DNA of 64,000 nt. It comes from Alviniconcha marisindica. Its lineage: Eukaryota; Mollusca; Gastropoda; Provannidae. A program made the translations under genes and the position numbers. This document shows positions 1 to 47,224 of this stretch, one piece after another (position 1 is the first letter of the stretch; each line of letters starts with the position of its first letter). Under the pieces are notes generated by a model. That model saw only the letters and a program-made list of their open reading frames with translations, had not been told where the DNA came from and ran no database searches. The stretch lies in assembly GCA_018857735.1 (NCBI GenBank), contig JABMCL010000188.1, positions 2,461,001 through 2,525,000 on the forward strand, written 5' to 3'.

Positions 1-569
1 GATGTTTTTCTGTGGTGCAGGCCAAGTATGACTCCATGGTTAGTTGACTGGGGTCAGAGCTGATGTTTTTCTGTGGTGCAGGCCAAGTATGACTCCATGA
101 TTAGTTGACTGGGGTCAGAGCTGATGTTTTTCTGTGGTGCAAGCCAAGTATGACTCCATGGTTAGTTGACTAAGGTCAGAGCTGATGATTTTCTGTGGTG
201 CGAGCCAAGCATGAATCGATGTTTAGTTGACTAAGGTCAGAGCTGATGATTTTCTGTAGCGCAGGCCAAGTATGAATCCATGGTTAGCTGACTAAGGTCA
301 GAGCTGATGTTTTTCTGTGGTGCAGGCCAAGTATGAATCGATGGTTAGTTGACTAAGGTCAGAGCTGATGTTTTTCTGTGGTGTGGGTCAAGTATGAATC
401 CATGGTTAGTTGACTAAGGTCAGAGCTGATGATTTTCTGTGGTGCAGGCCAAGTATGAATCCATGTTTAGTTGACTAAGGTCAGAGCTGATGTTTTTCTG
501 TGGTGCGGGCCAAGTATGAATCCATGGTTAGTTGACTAAGGTCAGAGCTGATGATTTTCTGTGGTGCAG
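1..569 (+). repeat. 61-bp minisatellite copied from exon 1 acceptor edge
   Basis: Nine units of exactly 61 bp start at 1, 62, 123, 184, 245, 306, 367, 428 and 489. The tenth, at 550, runs into exon 1. Each unit has TTTTCTGTGGTGCAG followed by GCCAAGTATGA and on to TCAGAGCTGAT, matching exon 1 through its GCAGAGCTGAA. Every unit therefore carries a decoy acceptor. The array continues off the left edge of the window. Confidence 0.95.
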
Positions 570-36534
<35,965 letters not shown>

Positions 36535-36824
36535 GTGATGTTCGAAAGTGCCGTGAACAGCAGGGACACCCTCTGAGCACTGCTTTCTGGCACCTTCCTC
36601 CAAACTCTGACATAATTGGTTACACCACTAAAGGGGCACTTTATTTCCAATCAGCTGTCCACCAATGATGTCAATGCCCTCAAAAGGTTTGGGTACTAAT
36701 GAGACTGTGGAAGCAACATAGCATTCAAGCATGCATGTAACTATTGTAGGCATGAGGTGTGTCTACCCTGGGTAATGAAAGAGTTCCATCTTGATTCAAA
36801 CGATTTTGGTTTTATTTGTGATGG

Positions 36825-36830
36825 AATAAA
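36825..36830 (+). promoter_or_regulatory. Candidate polyadenylation signal, gene 1 (proximal)
   Basis: A canonical AATAAA lies 290 bases after the gene 1 stop codon. Confidence 0.45.
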
Positions 36831-37232
36831 CAACGTGGGCAGTTATAAAAGAAATGCCTTATATAATTTGAGTTGTCTGTCACAAACTCACTACCATTTG
36901 AGCACCAACGAAAAGCTGTTTGTTAGCCGACAGTTTTTCAGTACCTATGGTATAATCAGCTAATGCAGTGGTTGGAGGAAGGATGTCGTAAACCAGTGCT
37001 TGGAGATTGCAGCATGGACTGCGATTGGCTTGGAAGTGTCTGTGCATCATGACTGACCAGGGTGTTCCTTAGCGCTCTTCCAGGGGTTGCGTAGATTGTG
37101 TGACAGACACTAGATTGAAGTTTCTGCTCCTCTTGAACTGGAATGACGTCGCAAACTTGGGTAAAAACTAAAAGTTTAAACTTCACATGCAGATCTGAAC
37201 TGGAATGACACGTGTGCTAATATTTAAGCGTG

Positions 37233-37238
37233 AATAAA
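37233..37238 (+). promoter_or_regulatory. Candidate polyadenylation signal, gene 1 (distal)
   Basis: A canonical AATAAA lies 700 bases after the stop codon, followed by TGTT-containing sequence. It is an alternative to the proximal signal. Confidence 0.4.
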
Positions 37239-37799
37239 ACCTGTTCAAACCAAGTTTTGAATTGCTAGCCATGAAGACCATGGCACAGTTAGGTATCTTG
37301 TGGCAGCAAGTCTACGTTACTGTGGATGTCGGTGTAAACTGAACGTCTTCCTCAAAGAAAGAAAACAATGTCTCAGTCTCTCAGTCCATGGAGCAGCTGC
37401 TCTGTGATTTGAAATTACCAGCATGATGATGATGATGATGACAATGATGATGACAGTGGTGGTGGTAATAGCTGTCCGTTTTTAATCCACAGCATGCTCA
37501 TAATGCAAGGAGGGGAGGCTATGTTAAATAAATGGATTCAAGTGAAAAGTCTTGGGGTGAGGATGGAGGAAATGGAAGTGTAGATGCGGGAAGATATAAT
37601 GGTGTGATGGTAACTTTGGGATGGTACATAGTTTTTGAAAATATTTGTGTGTGTTTATGCGTGTTTCAGCTAATGTTTACTGCTATCACAGTGTTGTAAC
37701 TGGGAATGGCAAAATGCCAGTGACGGAACTCTTCCAGCAGGTTACTTTTCAAAGTGAATTTTGTGCTCTCTCAGGTACTGAATGATTTGTGTGTAGCTG

Positions 37800-38020
37800 A
37801 AACAGCAAGTGTATGCTGTACAGAGAGGTGCAGCTGTTGTCATGTTGTACAGAGAGGTGCAGCTGTTGTTATATTGTACAGAGAGGTGCAGCTGTTGTTA
37901 TATTGTACAGAAAGGTGCAGCTGTTGTCGTGTTGTACAGAGAAGTAAGGCTGTTGTCATGTTGTACAGAGAGGTGCAGCTGTTGTCGTGTTGTATGGAGA
38001 AGTAAGGCTGTTGTCATGTG
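37800..38020 (+). repeat. ~30-bp minisatellite (GTACAGAGAGGTGCAGCTGT)
   Basis: Seven units contain TTGTACAGAGAGGTGCAGCT and GTTGTCATG, downstream of gene 1. Confidence 0.9.
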
Positions 38021-38029
38021 ATCAAGGGT

Positions 38030-39055
38030 GTTCAACAGAGAGAAAAAAACAAAATGATCAGTTTTTAACTTTGCGTACTTCTATTGTACTGTAAGTTTTG
38101 TTTGAGTAGAATTAATTATTCCTTTTGTTTTCACTTTGCTAAATATTTTGAGAGGAAATATTATATAACTATGTAAAAAAAAAATCTTTGCAGATTTTGC
38201 TTAATATTTTGAAAGTATTATATAAGTATATTCATATTTTTTCTTGGCTACTTTTGGCCTTTGATCATGGTGTTACTCAGACTTCAGTAAAACATGTAAC
38301 ACATCATCGGGACAGCACATATATGCCATGCAGCATTTAGTGATCCATTATGGTAACATCAACAAACAAGGGAGTTAACTGGTGCTCTAAAGACGTACAA
38401 ACACAACAACAAAAGCCTGAGTCACCTACGATAACTCTCACCTGGCATGCGAGAAACTACAAGGTACAATATATCGGAAATTCTTTGTAACAACAGTACA
38501 TTAGTTATTCATTATAACAGTACATTTGTACCATGCAATATTTATGATGATTATATTTGTAAATTTTGTGGTCTGCCCTGGTAGTGGTAATACAGTTGTA
38601 CTTGTAGCATGCAACATTTCACCACCTATAATTTGTAGCATGTGATAGTAGTAATGCATTTCTACCGTGCAATGTGCAGCAATCCAGCCTGATCAGTAGT
38701 GCATTTGCTTTGCAGTTTATCGCTACATTATTATAGAAGCTTCGCACCTTGAGGTAGAGTACATAAAGCTACAGAATCAAAACACGTACGCCACGTTATT
38801 GCACTGCTAGAGATATTTATGCAATTCATATACGGATTTTAGTAGATAGTGATAATGTGTAATCACATTTGGCATCAGTTGCAGTTTTTTTATTTTGATA
38901 ATTTTGGTGTAAATTGATTGCTAAAGTTGAAGTGGTTGTTCTGTGCTTGATAGATATATATATATATATATATTACTGACAGGTACTGTATTACTGGTGC
39001 TTTCAAGAATTGATTCCGTCCACTGACAGCAGTTTCTGTGAAGTATACCTGTACA
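38030..39055. other. Intergenic, unique AT-rich
   Basis: AT-rich single-copy sequence with an (AT)n tract at ~38953-38972. No gene seen. Confidence 0.5.
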
Positions 39056-39059
39056 GTGT

Positions 39060-39560
39060 ATGTTGTGGTAAAAGAATTATAGCAAAGCCACATGTTGTGG
39101 TAAAAGAATCATAGCAAAGCCACATGTGGTGGTAAAGGAATCATAGCAAAGCCACATGTGGTGGTAAAGGAATTATAGCAAAGCCACATGTGGTGGTAAA
39201 GGAATTATAGCAAAGCCACATGTGGTAAAGGAATGATAGCAAAGCCATTTGTGGTGGTAATATTATAGCAAAGCCACATGTGGTGGTAAAGAATTTTTTA
39301 GCAAAGCCACATGTTGTGGTAAAGGAATTATAGCAAAGCCACTTGTGGTGGTAATATTATAGCAAAGCCATATGTGGTGTTAAAGGAATTATAGCAAAGC
39401 CACATGTGGTGGTAAAGAATTTATAGCAAAGCCACATGTGGTGGTAAAGAAATTATAGCAAAGCCGCATGTGGTGGTAAGGAATTTATAGCAAAGCCACA
39501 TGTAGTGATAAAGAAATTATAGCCAGACCACATGTTGCTGTAAAGGGAACCGTAGCAAGG
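39060..39560 (+). repeat. ~32-bp minisatellite with CCACATGTGG palindrome
   Basis: About 15 units contain GCAAAGCCACATGTGGTGGT and AAAGGAATTATA. Most units keep the palindrome CCACATGTGG (core E-box CANNTG). Confidence 0.93.
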
Positions 39561-39774
39561 CCACATGTGGCGGTAAGGGACACAAGCCGGCAGCCACATG
39601 TAGGAAGCAGGCATTTTGTACACATGTGCAAGAAGTTACCACAGGCACGGGGTTGGAAGGGGTATGAGGTCACAGACGAGGAAAGCTTACTGTGGAATGC
39701 AGGTCTGATTTGTACAGCAAGTGTGCAAGAGTTACCACAGGCAGGTGATCACATCAGGAAAGGCGCATAATTAT

Positions 39775-40150
39775 ATTGAGGTCACAGACGAGTGTCAAGC
39801 TTGATGCTGTGTGCATTGAGGTCACAGGAAAGTGTCAAGCTTGATTCCATGTGCATTGAGGTCACAGATAAGTGTCAAGCTTGATTCCATGTGCATTGAG
39901 GTCACAGACGAGTGTCAAGCTTGATGCTGTGTGCATTGAGGTCACTGATGAGTGTCAAGCTTGATTCCATGTGCATTGAGGTCACAGATAAATGTCAAGC
40001 CATTCAAGCTTCGTGGTATGTACATTGAGGTCACAGACAAGTGCCAAGCCAGTTGAGGTTTATGGCGGGTACATTTAGGTCACAAATGTCAAGCCATTCA
40101 AGCCTTACGGCATGTATATTGAGGTCACAGACAAGTGTCAAGCTAGTCAA
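39775..40150 (+). repeat. ~60-bp minisatellite (TTGAGGTCACAGACGAGTGT)
   Basis: Eight units contain ATTGAGGTCACAGACGAGTG, TCAAGCTTGATGCTGTGTGC. The early units are close copies and the later ones diverged. Each carries an AGGTCA hexamer and a CAAGCTTG palindrome. Confidence 0.9.
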
Positions 40151-40700
40151 GCTAAATGATGCCACAGCTGAAATCCAATGACATGAATCACTCGGTCATG
40201 AGCCATCTGCTTAAGAAAACAATTCTGGTGATACAGGTCCTTTGGATTTGTGTACACAAGAGCTTGGAATGATCAACATCGTATTTATTTGGCTGTCAGT
40301 TTGGCTGTATGCCAGGTGTTGAACTGAACAGCTGGTGAGTTTGTTGACAGTGTCTTTCTTTCTTCCTTTTTGTTCTTCAGAGATGTTCCTCGTGAAATCA
40401 TTTGAGTTATTGATGAAATTTGCATTCTTTGCCGTAAGCACATGGTTACAGCATATATGTCAACAGCTCTGTAGCAGGTGGATGTGTTATTAAAAGGAAC
40501 ACAGTAACCAGTATGTCATCAGAATGTCAATATCACAAACTGGAATGACTTCCAGTGTGTCACTTGTCATTATCAGAAATTTCTAATCATTTGAAAGCTG
40601 GTGTAAATGTATTCTGTTGGGGAAAAACAGCAATGATGTGAATGTAAAAGTGATGATTTTGCAATGCCATTTTTGTAAGATTTAAACAACGTTCTCTTCT
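40150..40700. other. Intergenic, unique
   Basis: Single-copy AT-rich sequence. No supported gene. Confidence 0.5.
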
Positions 40701-40749
40701 CAGATGCTGGGTCCATTCCATCATTATTTCATGTCGTGGGGCTTAAGAG

Positions 40750-40990
40750 ATAATGATAATAATAGGGAATTTATAGAGTGCTTCCAGAGACTCAAAGCGC
40801 TTGACAACTTCAAGGAAAACACAATAATGCACACAAAAGCAGACACACCCATTCTTAGACATGGACTCTCCCGAATTTTGAACATTTTTGCTGGGAGATT
40901 CCTACCTGAGAGGGGTGGTGGTCCAGCCACAGCTTTGCAATTGACAGCTTGTTTGTGGCCGTTAGGGATGTAATACACCATGTGCCCCAC
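40750..40990 (+). mobile_element. Dispersed-repeat fragment (TTTATAGAGTGCTTCC type)
   Basis: It begins with a short (TAA/TGA)-rich run, then TTTATAGAGTGCTTCCAGAG and CTCAAAGCGCTTGACAA. This combination (a simple AT-rich end, 'tatagagcgcttt', 'caaagcgctttacaa') is common in dispersed invertebrate repeats. Similar pieces lie near 9640, 46790, 59510 and 62520. The family name is not known to me. Confidence 0.45.
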
Positions 40991-41024
40991 ATGCTATATC
41001 AGCATTCAGACTGTGCTTGGTGCA

Positions 41025-41170
41025 CGTGGGGTTTTCTTCCTGACTGCTGTCGGTTATCTGTGGTGCATGTTATCTGTGGTGCATGTCGGGTTTTCTTCCT
41101 GACTGCTGTCGGTTATCTGTGGTGCATGTCGGGTTTTCTTCCTGACTGCTGTCGGTTATCTGTTTATTTT
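41025..41170 (+). repeat. ~54-bp repeats (TTTTCTTCCTGACTGCTGTC)
   Basis: Three near-identical units contain GGGTTTTCTTCCTGACTGCT and GTCGGTTATCTGTGGTGCAT. Confidence 0.9.
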
Positions 41171-41224
41171 GAAGTGTTTTTAGGGGTCTTGTTTCATAAC
41201 TGGGATTACAGGCATAGATTGTGG

Positions 41225-41435
41225 GTGGCATTTATACATTACAGTAGCATTTGCAGTTTATAGATAGCATTTACAGAGTATTGGTAGCATTTACAGATTA
41301 CAGGTAGGCACATTTTCAGACTATAGGTAGTATTTACAAATTATGGGTCATGTTTACAGATTATAGGTAGTTTTGACAGATTATGAGTAGTATTTACAGA
41401 TTATGGGTAGCATTTACAGATTATAGGTACCCTTT
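41225..41435 (+). repeat. ~30-bp repeats (GTAGCATTTACAGATTATAG)
   Basis: Seven imperfect units of about 28-33 bp. Confidence 0.85.
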
Positions 41436-41839
41436 GTTAAATGCATTTATGGCTCTTTCATTGCTGCTCTTCAGAACTTGTCATCTGGAAGTGTACTGAA
41501 ATCATGTTTCAAGATTTGATCAGAGACATCACTGCAGACAGACTTTGTTTGTACTGTGTTTCAGTTGATCGGACACCTCTCTGCAAACAAATTTCTGAAA
41601 CGTGTGTTGAGTGTGTGAATGTCGGAGGTTGAACTGAACCAAAAAATTATATTTGTCTGTTGATTGTTTTTTTTGTTAGCTTTTTTTGTGTTGGAGTCAC
41701 ACCATCACTGTCATCATCATTGTTGTTGTTCATATGTATCATTTTTTATAGTCATTATTTACTGCTGCTACAGCCAACACTTGTAGCCGTGCTGTTATTA
41801 TTGCTAAAACAAAATTCACAGTGTACTGTTTGTTTGGTG

Positions 41840-42063
41840 GATAAGAGCCATTGATCAGTAATTATGAAATTACAAACAGTGGCTTGGTAATTGATATAAT
41901 TATACCATTAATCATGGTTATTGATATAATTATATGGTTAATCATTTGTTAGATAAGAGCCATTGATCAGTAATTATGAAATTGCAAACAGTGACTTGGT
42001 AATTGATATAATTATACCATTAATCATGGTTATTGATATAATTATATGGTTAATCATGAATTA
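41840..42063 (+). repeat. 112-bp tandem duplication
   Basis: Two near-identical 112-bp copies start with GATAAGAGCCATTGATCAGT at 41840 and 41952. They differ at a few positions (ATTACAAAC versus ATTGCAAAC). Each contains internally repeated ATTGATATAATTATA segments. Confidence 0.93.
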
Positions 42064-42590
42064 TTTGTGATTGTGAGGAAATGTGAAATGGCATGTTATT
42101 CCTCGGGCCTTGTCATTATAATAACAGTTCCAGATTTTGAATCAGCTGAGTTATAAGTGAATGTTTTGAAACAAATCATATGGCAACTTTTACTTGCTTT
42201 TTAGTTCTGTGATGTTGATATTTACTGGTGACAGTTTGTCTCAGAAACAGGTGTAATTTTCTGTGATACACTTGCAGTCATGCTTTTCCGTCCAGCTTGC
42301 CAGCTTGCTGTTGTTTCCTTCAACCAACAGAGTTGTGATTGCTGCACCACATTTTGAATCACCTATGTCAAGATTTACTTGGAACCAGACCCACCGTGCT
42401 GATAAAAGTCCCTCCATTTTGATTCCAACAGTGTCTTTCCCCAGTCTCGACAGTTCACAGTTGACTCTGGCGATGCATTATGTATGTTTGTACAGACTGA
42501 TGTCGTGAGAAGACTCCTCTTTAATACCACAATAAACTTGCCGCATTTTCTTCTGGAATTCCGTTTCATTGACTGGGACCATTTCTGCTG
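42064..42590. other. Intergenic, unique
   Basis: Single-copy sequence. No supported gene. Confidence 0.5.
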
Positions 42591-42599
42591 GGACCTTTC

Positions 42600-43440
42600 A
42601 AGTACAGGCAGAGGGGTTTGTGGATTGTTGAGACTTTTTACAATCCAGAAGCAGGCAAAGGGGTGTGTAGCTTGTCAAAACATTGTTACATTCCAGAATG
42701 ATGCAGAGGTGTGTGTAGGTTCTCTAGACTTTGTTACATTCCAGAATGAAGCAGAGGTGTGTGTAGGTTGTCTAGACTTTGTTACATTCCAGAATGAAGC
42801 AGAGGTGTGTGTAGGTTGTCTAGACTTTGTTACATTCCAGAATGAAGCAGAGGTGTGTGTAGGTTGTCTAGACTTTGTTACCTTCCAGCACAGAGCAGAG
42901 GTGCGTGTAGGTGGTCTAGACTTTGTTACATTCCAGAATGAAGCAGAGGGGTGTGTAGGTTGTCTAGACTTTGTTACATTCCAGAATAAAGCAGAGGTGT
43001 GTGTAGGTTGTCTAGACTTTGTTACATTCCAGCATGAGGCAGAGGTGTGTGTAGGTTGTCTAGACTTTGTTACAGCCAGAATGAGGCAGAGGTGTGTGTA
43101 GGTTGTCTAGACTTTGTTACATTCCAGCATGAGGCAGAGGTGTGTGTAGGTTGTCTAGACTTTGTTACATTCCAGAATGAGGCAGAGGTGTGTGTAGGTG
43201 GTCTAGACTTTGTTACATTCCAGAACAAAGCAGAGGTGTGTGTAGGTTGTCTAGACTTTGTTACATTCCAGAAGGGGGGGGGGGGGGTTACTTGTCTAGA
43301 TTTTATTACATTCAAGAATGGGGAGGGGGGGGGGGGGGTAAGTTGTCCAGACTTTGTTTCATTCCAGAATGGGGAGGGTGGTGTAGTTTGTTTGACTTTA
43401 TTACAAACCATAATGAGGCAGAGGGGTACGTAGGTTATCA
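42600..43440 (+). repeat. 48-bp minisatellite (GAAGCAGAGGTGTGTGTAGG)
   Basis: About 16 units contain CCAGAATGAAGCAGAGGTGT, GTGTAGGTTGTCTAGACTTT and GTTACATT. The 48-bp unit is 16 codons without stops, so it reads as a 16-residue peptide repeat over ~200 codons in one frame. This is not a gene. Later units gain G runs. Confidence 0.93.
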
Positions 43441-43554
43441 GTGCTTATTTGCAAAGCTTAAACGGAGGTGTAGTCCAGCCCTTGCATGCTGTATTCAGGG
43501 TTGGACCAAAACAGACAGAAGACAGTTTTATGAGAAGATGAGAAGGTTTCACTG

Positions 43555-43870
43555 TCACGCCCCCCCCCTCCCCCCACCACAACTATCTTCATTCTCACAG
43601 TAAGTCAAAAGTTAGACCTTCCAGGCTTCATTCACCATGACACACCCCCCCCCCCCCCCCCACCACAACTATCTTCATTCTCACAGTAAGTCAAAAGTTA
43701 GACATTCCAGGCTTCATTCACCATGATGCCCCCCCCCCCCCCCCCGCCCCCCTCACCACAACTATCTTCATTCTCACAGTAAGTCAAAAGTTAGACCTTC
43801 CAGGCTTCACCATGACACCCCCCCACCACCACCACAACTATCTTCATTCTCACAGTAAGTCAAAAGTTGG
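43555..43870 (+). repeat. C-rich repeats with CTCACAGTAAGTC
   Basis: Four units contain CACAACTATCTTCATTCTCA, CAGTAAGTCAAAAGTTAGAC and C runs of 8-20. The CACAG|TAAGTC element looks like an acceptor fused to a donor, but no exon is adjacent. Confidence 0.88.
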
Positions 43871-43874
43871 ACCT

Positions 43875-44670
43875 TCCCCCCACCCCCACCTCCTTTGTTG
43901 TCATAACACATTCAGTTAGACATTCCCCCCACCCCCACCTCCTTTGTTGTCATACCACATTCAGTTAGACATTCCCCCCACCCCCACCTCCTTTGTTGTC
44001 ATACCACATTCAGTTAGACATTCCCCCCACCCCCACTTCCTTTGTTGTCATACCACATTCAGTTAGACATTCCCCCCACCCCCACCTCCTTTGTTGTCAT
44101 ACCACATTCAGTTAGACATTCCCCCCACCTCCTTTGTTGACATACCACATTCAGTTAGACATTCCCCCCACCCCCACCTCCTTTGTTGTCATAACACATT
44201 CAGTTAGACATTCCCCCCACCCCCACCTCCTTTGTTGTCATACCACATTCAGTTAGACATTCCCCCCACCCCCACCTCCTTTGTTGACATACCACATTCA
44301 GTTAGACATTCCCCCCACCCCCACCTCCTTTGTTGTCATACCACATTCAGTTAGACATTCCCCCCACCCCCACCTCCTTTGTTGACATACCACATTCAGT
44401 TAGACATTCCCCCCACCCCCACCTCCTTTGTTGTCTTTTATAACACATTCAGTTAGACATTCCCCCCACCCCCACCTCCTTTGTTGTCATACCACATTCA
44501 GTTAGACATTCCCCCCACCCCCACCTCCTTTGTTGTCATACCACATTCAGTAGACATTCCCCCCACCCCCACCTCCTTTGTTGTCATACCACATTCAGTA
44601 GACATTCCCCCCCCACCCCCACCTCCTTTGTTGTCATACCACATTCAGTCAGACATTCAGAGTGACACCT
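43875..44670 (+). repeat. ~52-bp C-rich minisatellite
   Basis: About 15 units contain CATTCCCCCCACCCCCACCT, CCTTTGTTGTCATACCACAT and TCAGTTAGA. They are very uniform. The minus strand is G-quadruplex-prone. Confidence 0.95.
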
Positions 44671-44784
44671 CCCTCCCACCCCAACCCCCGTTATCTTCTT
44701 CTTTTTCGTGCTACATATGGTTAGGTCACAGCAAAGCTACGCTGGTGTGACTGTTCCATGTTACTGTGCCTCCCGCCCCCTTCA

Positions 44785-45050
44785 ACATTCCCTCACTGTA
44801 TTCCGTTATACCAGATAGAGAGGAAGCTGAATAATGCTTTGCTGTCATCCCATCTTGCCACCCTCTGCCCTCACTGTATTCTTTAACACCAGATAGAGAG
44901 GAAGCTGAATAATGCTTTGCCGTCATCCCATCTTGCCACCCTCTGCCTTCGTTCCCTCACTGTATTCTTTAACACCAGATAGAGAGGAAGCTGAATAATG
45001 CTTTGCCGTCATCCCACCTTACCACCCTCTGCCTTCGTTCTCATACTGGA
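44785..45050 (+). repeat. ~85-bp repeats
   Basis: Three units contain TCACTGTATTCTTTAACACC, AGATAGAGAGGAAGCTGAAT and AATGCTTTGCCGTCATCCCA. Confidence 0.92.
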
Positions 45051-45142
45051 ACAATGGAAGGGGGGGGGGGGGGGGGGTGCTGAGGGAGGGCAGGAGAGGG
45101 AGAGGGTAACGTGGTACAGGTGTGCAGTGAGTGACTGACGAA

Positions 45143-45143
<1 letters not shown>

Positions 45144-45174
<31 letters not shown>
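45144..45174 (+). repeat. Pure G tract, 31 bases
   Basis: Uninterrupted G homopolymer. Confidence 0.95.
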
Positions 45175-45175
<1 letters not shown>

Positions 45176-45562
45176 ATTGTCTTTGCTGTAGGGATTGAAG
45201 ATGGAGGGTTCTGAGCCCGGATGTATGATGTCCCTTCAGTCAGTGGCTGTTATTGCTTTCGTTGAGTCCACCGAAATATTCAAGGTCTCATCCTTTGTTG
45301 ATTCCACGAAAAATAGTCTAAGTTTCATTCTGTTTTGGGGCTGCTTCACTGCAGAGAGAGAAAAATGATGTGCAGAAGTGAGTCAGTGGAGTAATTTGAA
45401 TTGTGCTTTTATGATTTGTGATACTGACAGGATGGTCATAATTTTCTTCTTCTTGCTGTTCTCTGATGTTTTTGTTCCATTTTTGTTGTTGTTATCACTT
45501 GCACTTTCCAGCAAATGACTTGGTGTACACACTTTATGTAGAACTGCATCACATTATTCCCG

Positions 45563-45605
<43 letters not shown>
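45563..45605 (+). repeat. Pure C tract, 43 bases
   Basis: Uninterrupted C homopolymer. The true length in the genome is uncertain because such tracts are hard to sequence. Confidence 0.95.
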
Positions 45606-45607
<2 letters not shown>

Positions 45608-45874
45608 GGCCTCATCCACCATCTCTCTAGTAGCGGTATGGCAGTGCAAACTGTAGTTCTCAAACATATTTGTTTAGTCTTCAGTCCAGTTGCAGCGTTT
45701 ATGAAATCCAGATTTTGTGTTTACAACTGCTTTGAAAGTATTTATGCGTGTTTAACTTTATTTACATTTCATTTGGTGTGCATGTCAACACTCAAGCCAA
45801 TATGACAGTAAAGATAATTATAATGATGAAACAGATGGCGGAATTTCATTTCTGGTGTATAGTTGGGTGTATAT

Positions 45875-46082
45875 TGTGGTGTGTGTGTTGTGGTGTATAT
45901 GTGTGTGTGTTGTGTGTGTGGTGTGTGTGTGTGTGTGTGTATAAAAATGAACTAGTGGTGTGAAGCGAACGTTGTGAGCGTGTGGTGTGTGTGTGTGTGT
46001 GTTGTGTGTGCTGTGTGTTTGTGTGTGTGTGTGTGTTTTTATATGTCATGTGATGTGTTGTAAGCTATGTGTTGTGTGTGTT

Positions 46083-46121
<39 letters not shown>

Positions 46122-46189
46122 TATGCACACACAGTTGTGTAGGCTACGTGTGTGTGTGTGTGCGATATGCATACACAGTTGTGTAGGCT

Positions 46190-46229
<40 letters not shown>

Positions 46230-46252
46230 TTGTGTATGTGTGCGTATGTGCA

Positions 46253-46291
<39 letters not shown>

Positions 46292-46315
46292 TGTGTGTGT
46301 GTGTGTGAGTGAAGT
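45875..46315 (+). repeat. (GT)n microsatellite cluster
   Basis: Several GT tracts are separated by short spacers. One spacer, ATGCACACACAGTTGTGTAG, is partly repeated. Confidence 0.95.
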
Positions 46316-46329
46316 GCATGCAAATCAAT

Positions 46330-46950
46330 ATTGGGGTCTGTATAACAGCAAAGCTACGATGATAGCTGGCTGAATTTCAGTTCTGGTGTGGTGGGTCTGT
46401 GTGGAGATCGGTCTTAAGTGCCCCACAAGTGTGAAGCCACCTGGAGTCAGTGAACCGTGTCGCCTGGTCTTCAGCTGTGACATTGGCAGCCACGGACGGC
46501 TGGTGTGTTCACTGAGGTCAGCCCTACCCGACACAAACTCGTTCTACCCGTTTCTGACGGCCTCGTGAAACTGGCCGTCACTCCACCCGACCCTCCCACC
46601 CCTATTATCCCTTCTGCAAACAACCCCCCCCCCCCCCCTCCCCCCTCCCCCAACCCCCTTTCCGTCCCCACCACCTATTCTAGAATGTCCCCGAACAGCC
46701 GACGAAAGAAGTGGACGTTAAAGACATGGGTTGAAAGACTTTGAGCGAAAGTGTACAAAGCGTGGACGATATACTTGCTGTGACATTTTATAATAATAAT
46801 GATGATGATGATAATAATAGTGGAGTCTCAGAGCGCCCTTTCTCAAATGAGCCCTAGGCACGTACATTTCAAACTCAAGTGATAACCGACACCAAAACAC
46901 ACGATATTTATTTACACATATCCATCATCAAACATTAATCTTTATCATTC
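46330..46950. other. Intergenic, mostly unique
   Basis: GC-moderate unique sequence with a C-rich stretch at ~46622-46665 and a possible dispersed-repeat fragment at 46790-46870 (ATAATAGTGG, CTCAGAGCGCCCTTTCTC). No gene seen. Confidence 0.45.
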
Positions 46951-46954
46951 AGCT

Positions 46955-46989
<35 letters not shown>

Positions 46990-47148
46990 GTCTCTCTTTT
47001 TCTCTTTTCTTTGTCTCTCTCTGTGTCTCTCTCTGCTCTCTGTGTCTGTGTCTCTTCGTCTGGTCTGTGTCTCTATCTGGTGTGTGTGGTGTGGTGTGTG
47101 CGTACGTGCGTGTGGCGTGCGTGCATCCATGCGTACGTGCGTGCGCGC

Positions 47149-47203
<55 letters not shown>

Positions 47204-47222
47204 TGTGTGTCTGTGTGTGTTC
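46955..47222 (+). repeat. (TC)n, (GCGC)n and (GT)n microsatellites
   Basis: TC tract at ~46959-46984, GTGCGCGCGC tract at ~47140-47163, GT tract at ~47164-47220. Confidence 0.95.
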
Positions 47223-47224
47223 TT

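Larger units (their letters stand above)
36535..37240 (+). other. Gene 1 probable 3' UTR
   Basis: This is non-coding, low-repeat sequence after the stop codon of gene 1. It contains AATAAA hexamers at 36825-36830 and 37233-37238, either of which could direct polyadenylation. The exact end of the transcript cannot be read from sequence alone. Confidence 0.5.

Noticed and set aside
42484..43433. 205-codon frame with 16-residue repeats
   Set aside because: It follows exactly the 48-bp minisatellite. Frameshifts and G runs break it, and no start, splice or domain supports it.
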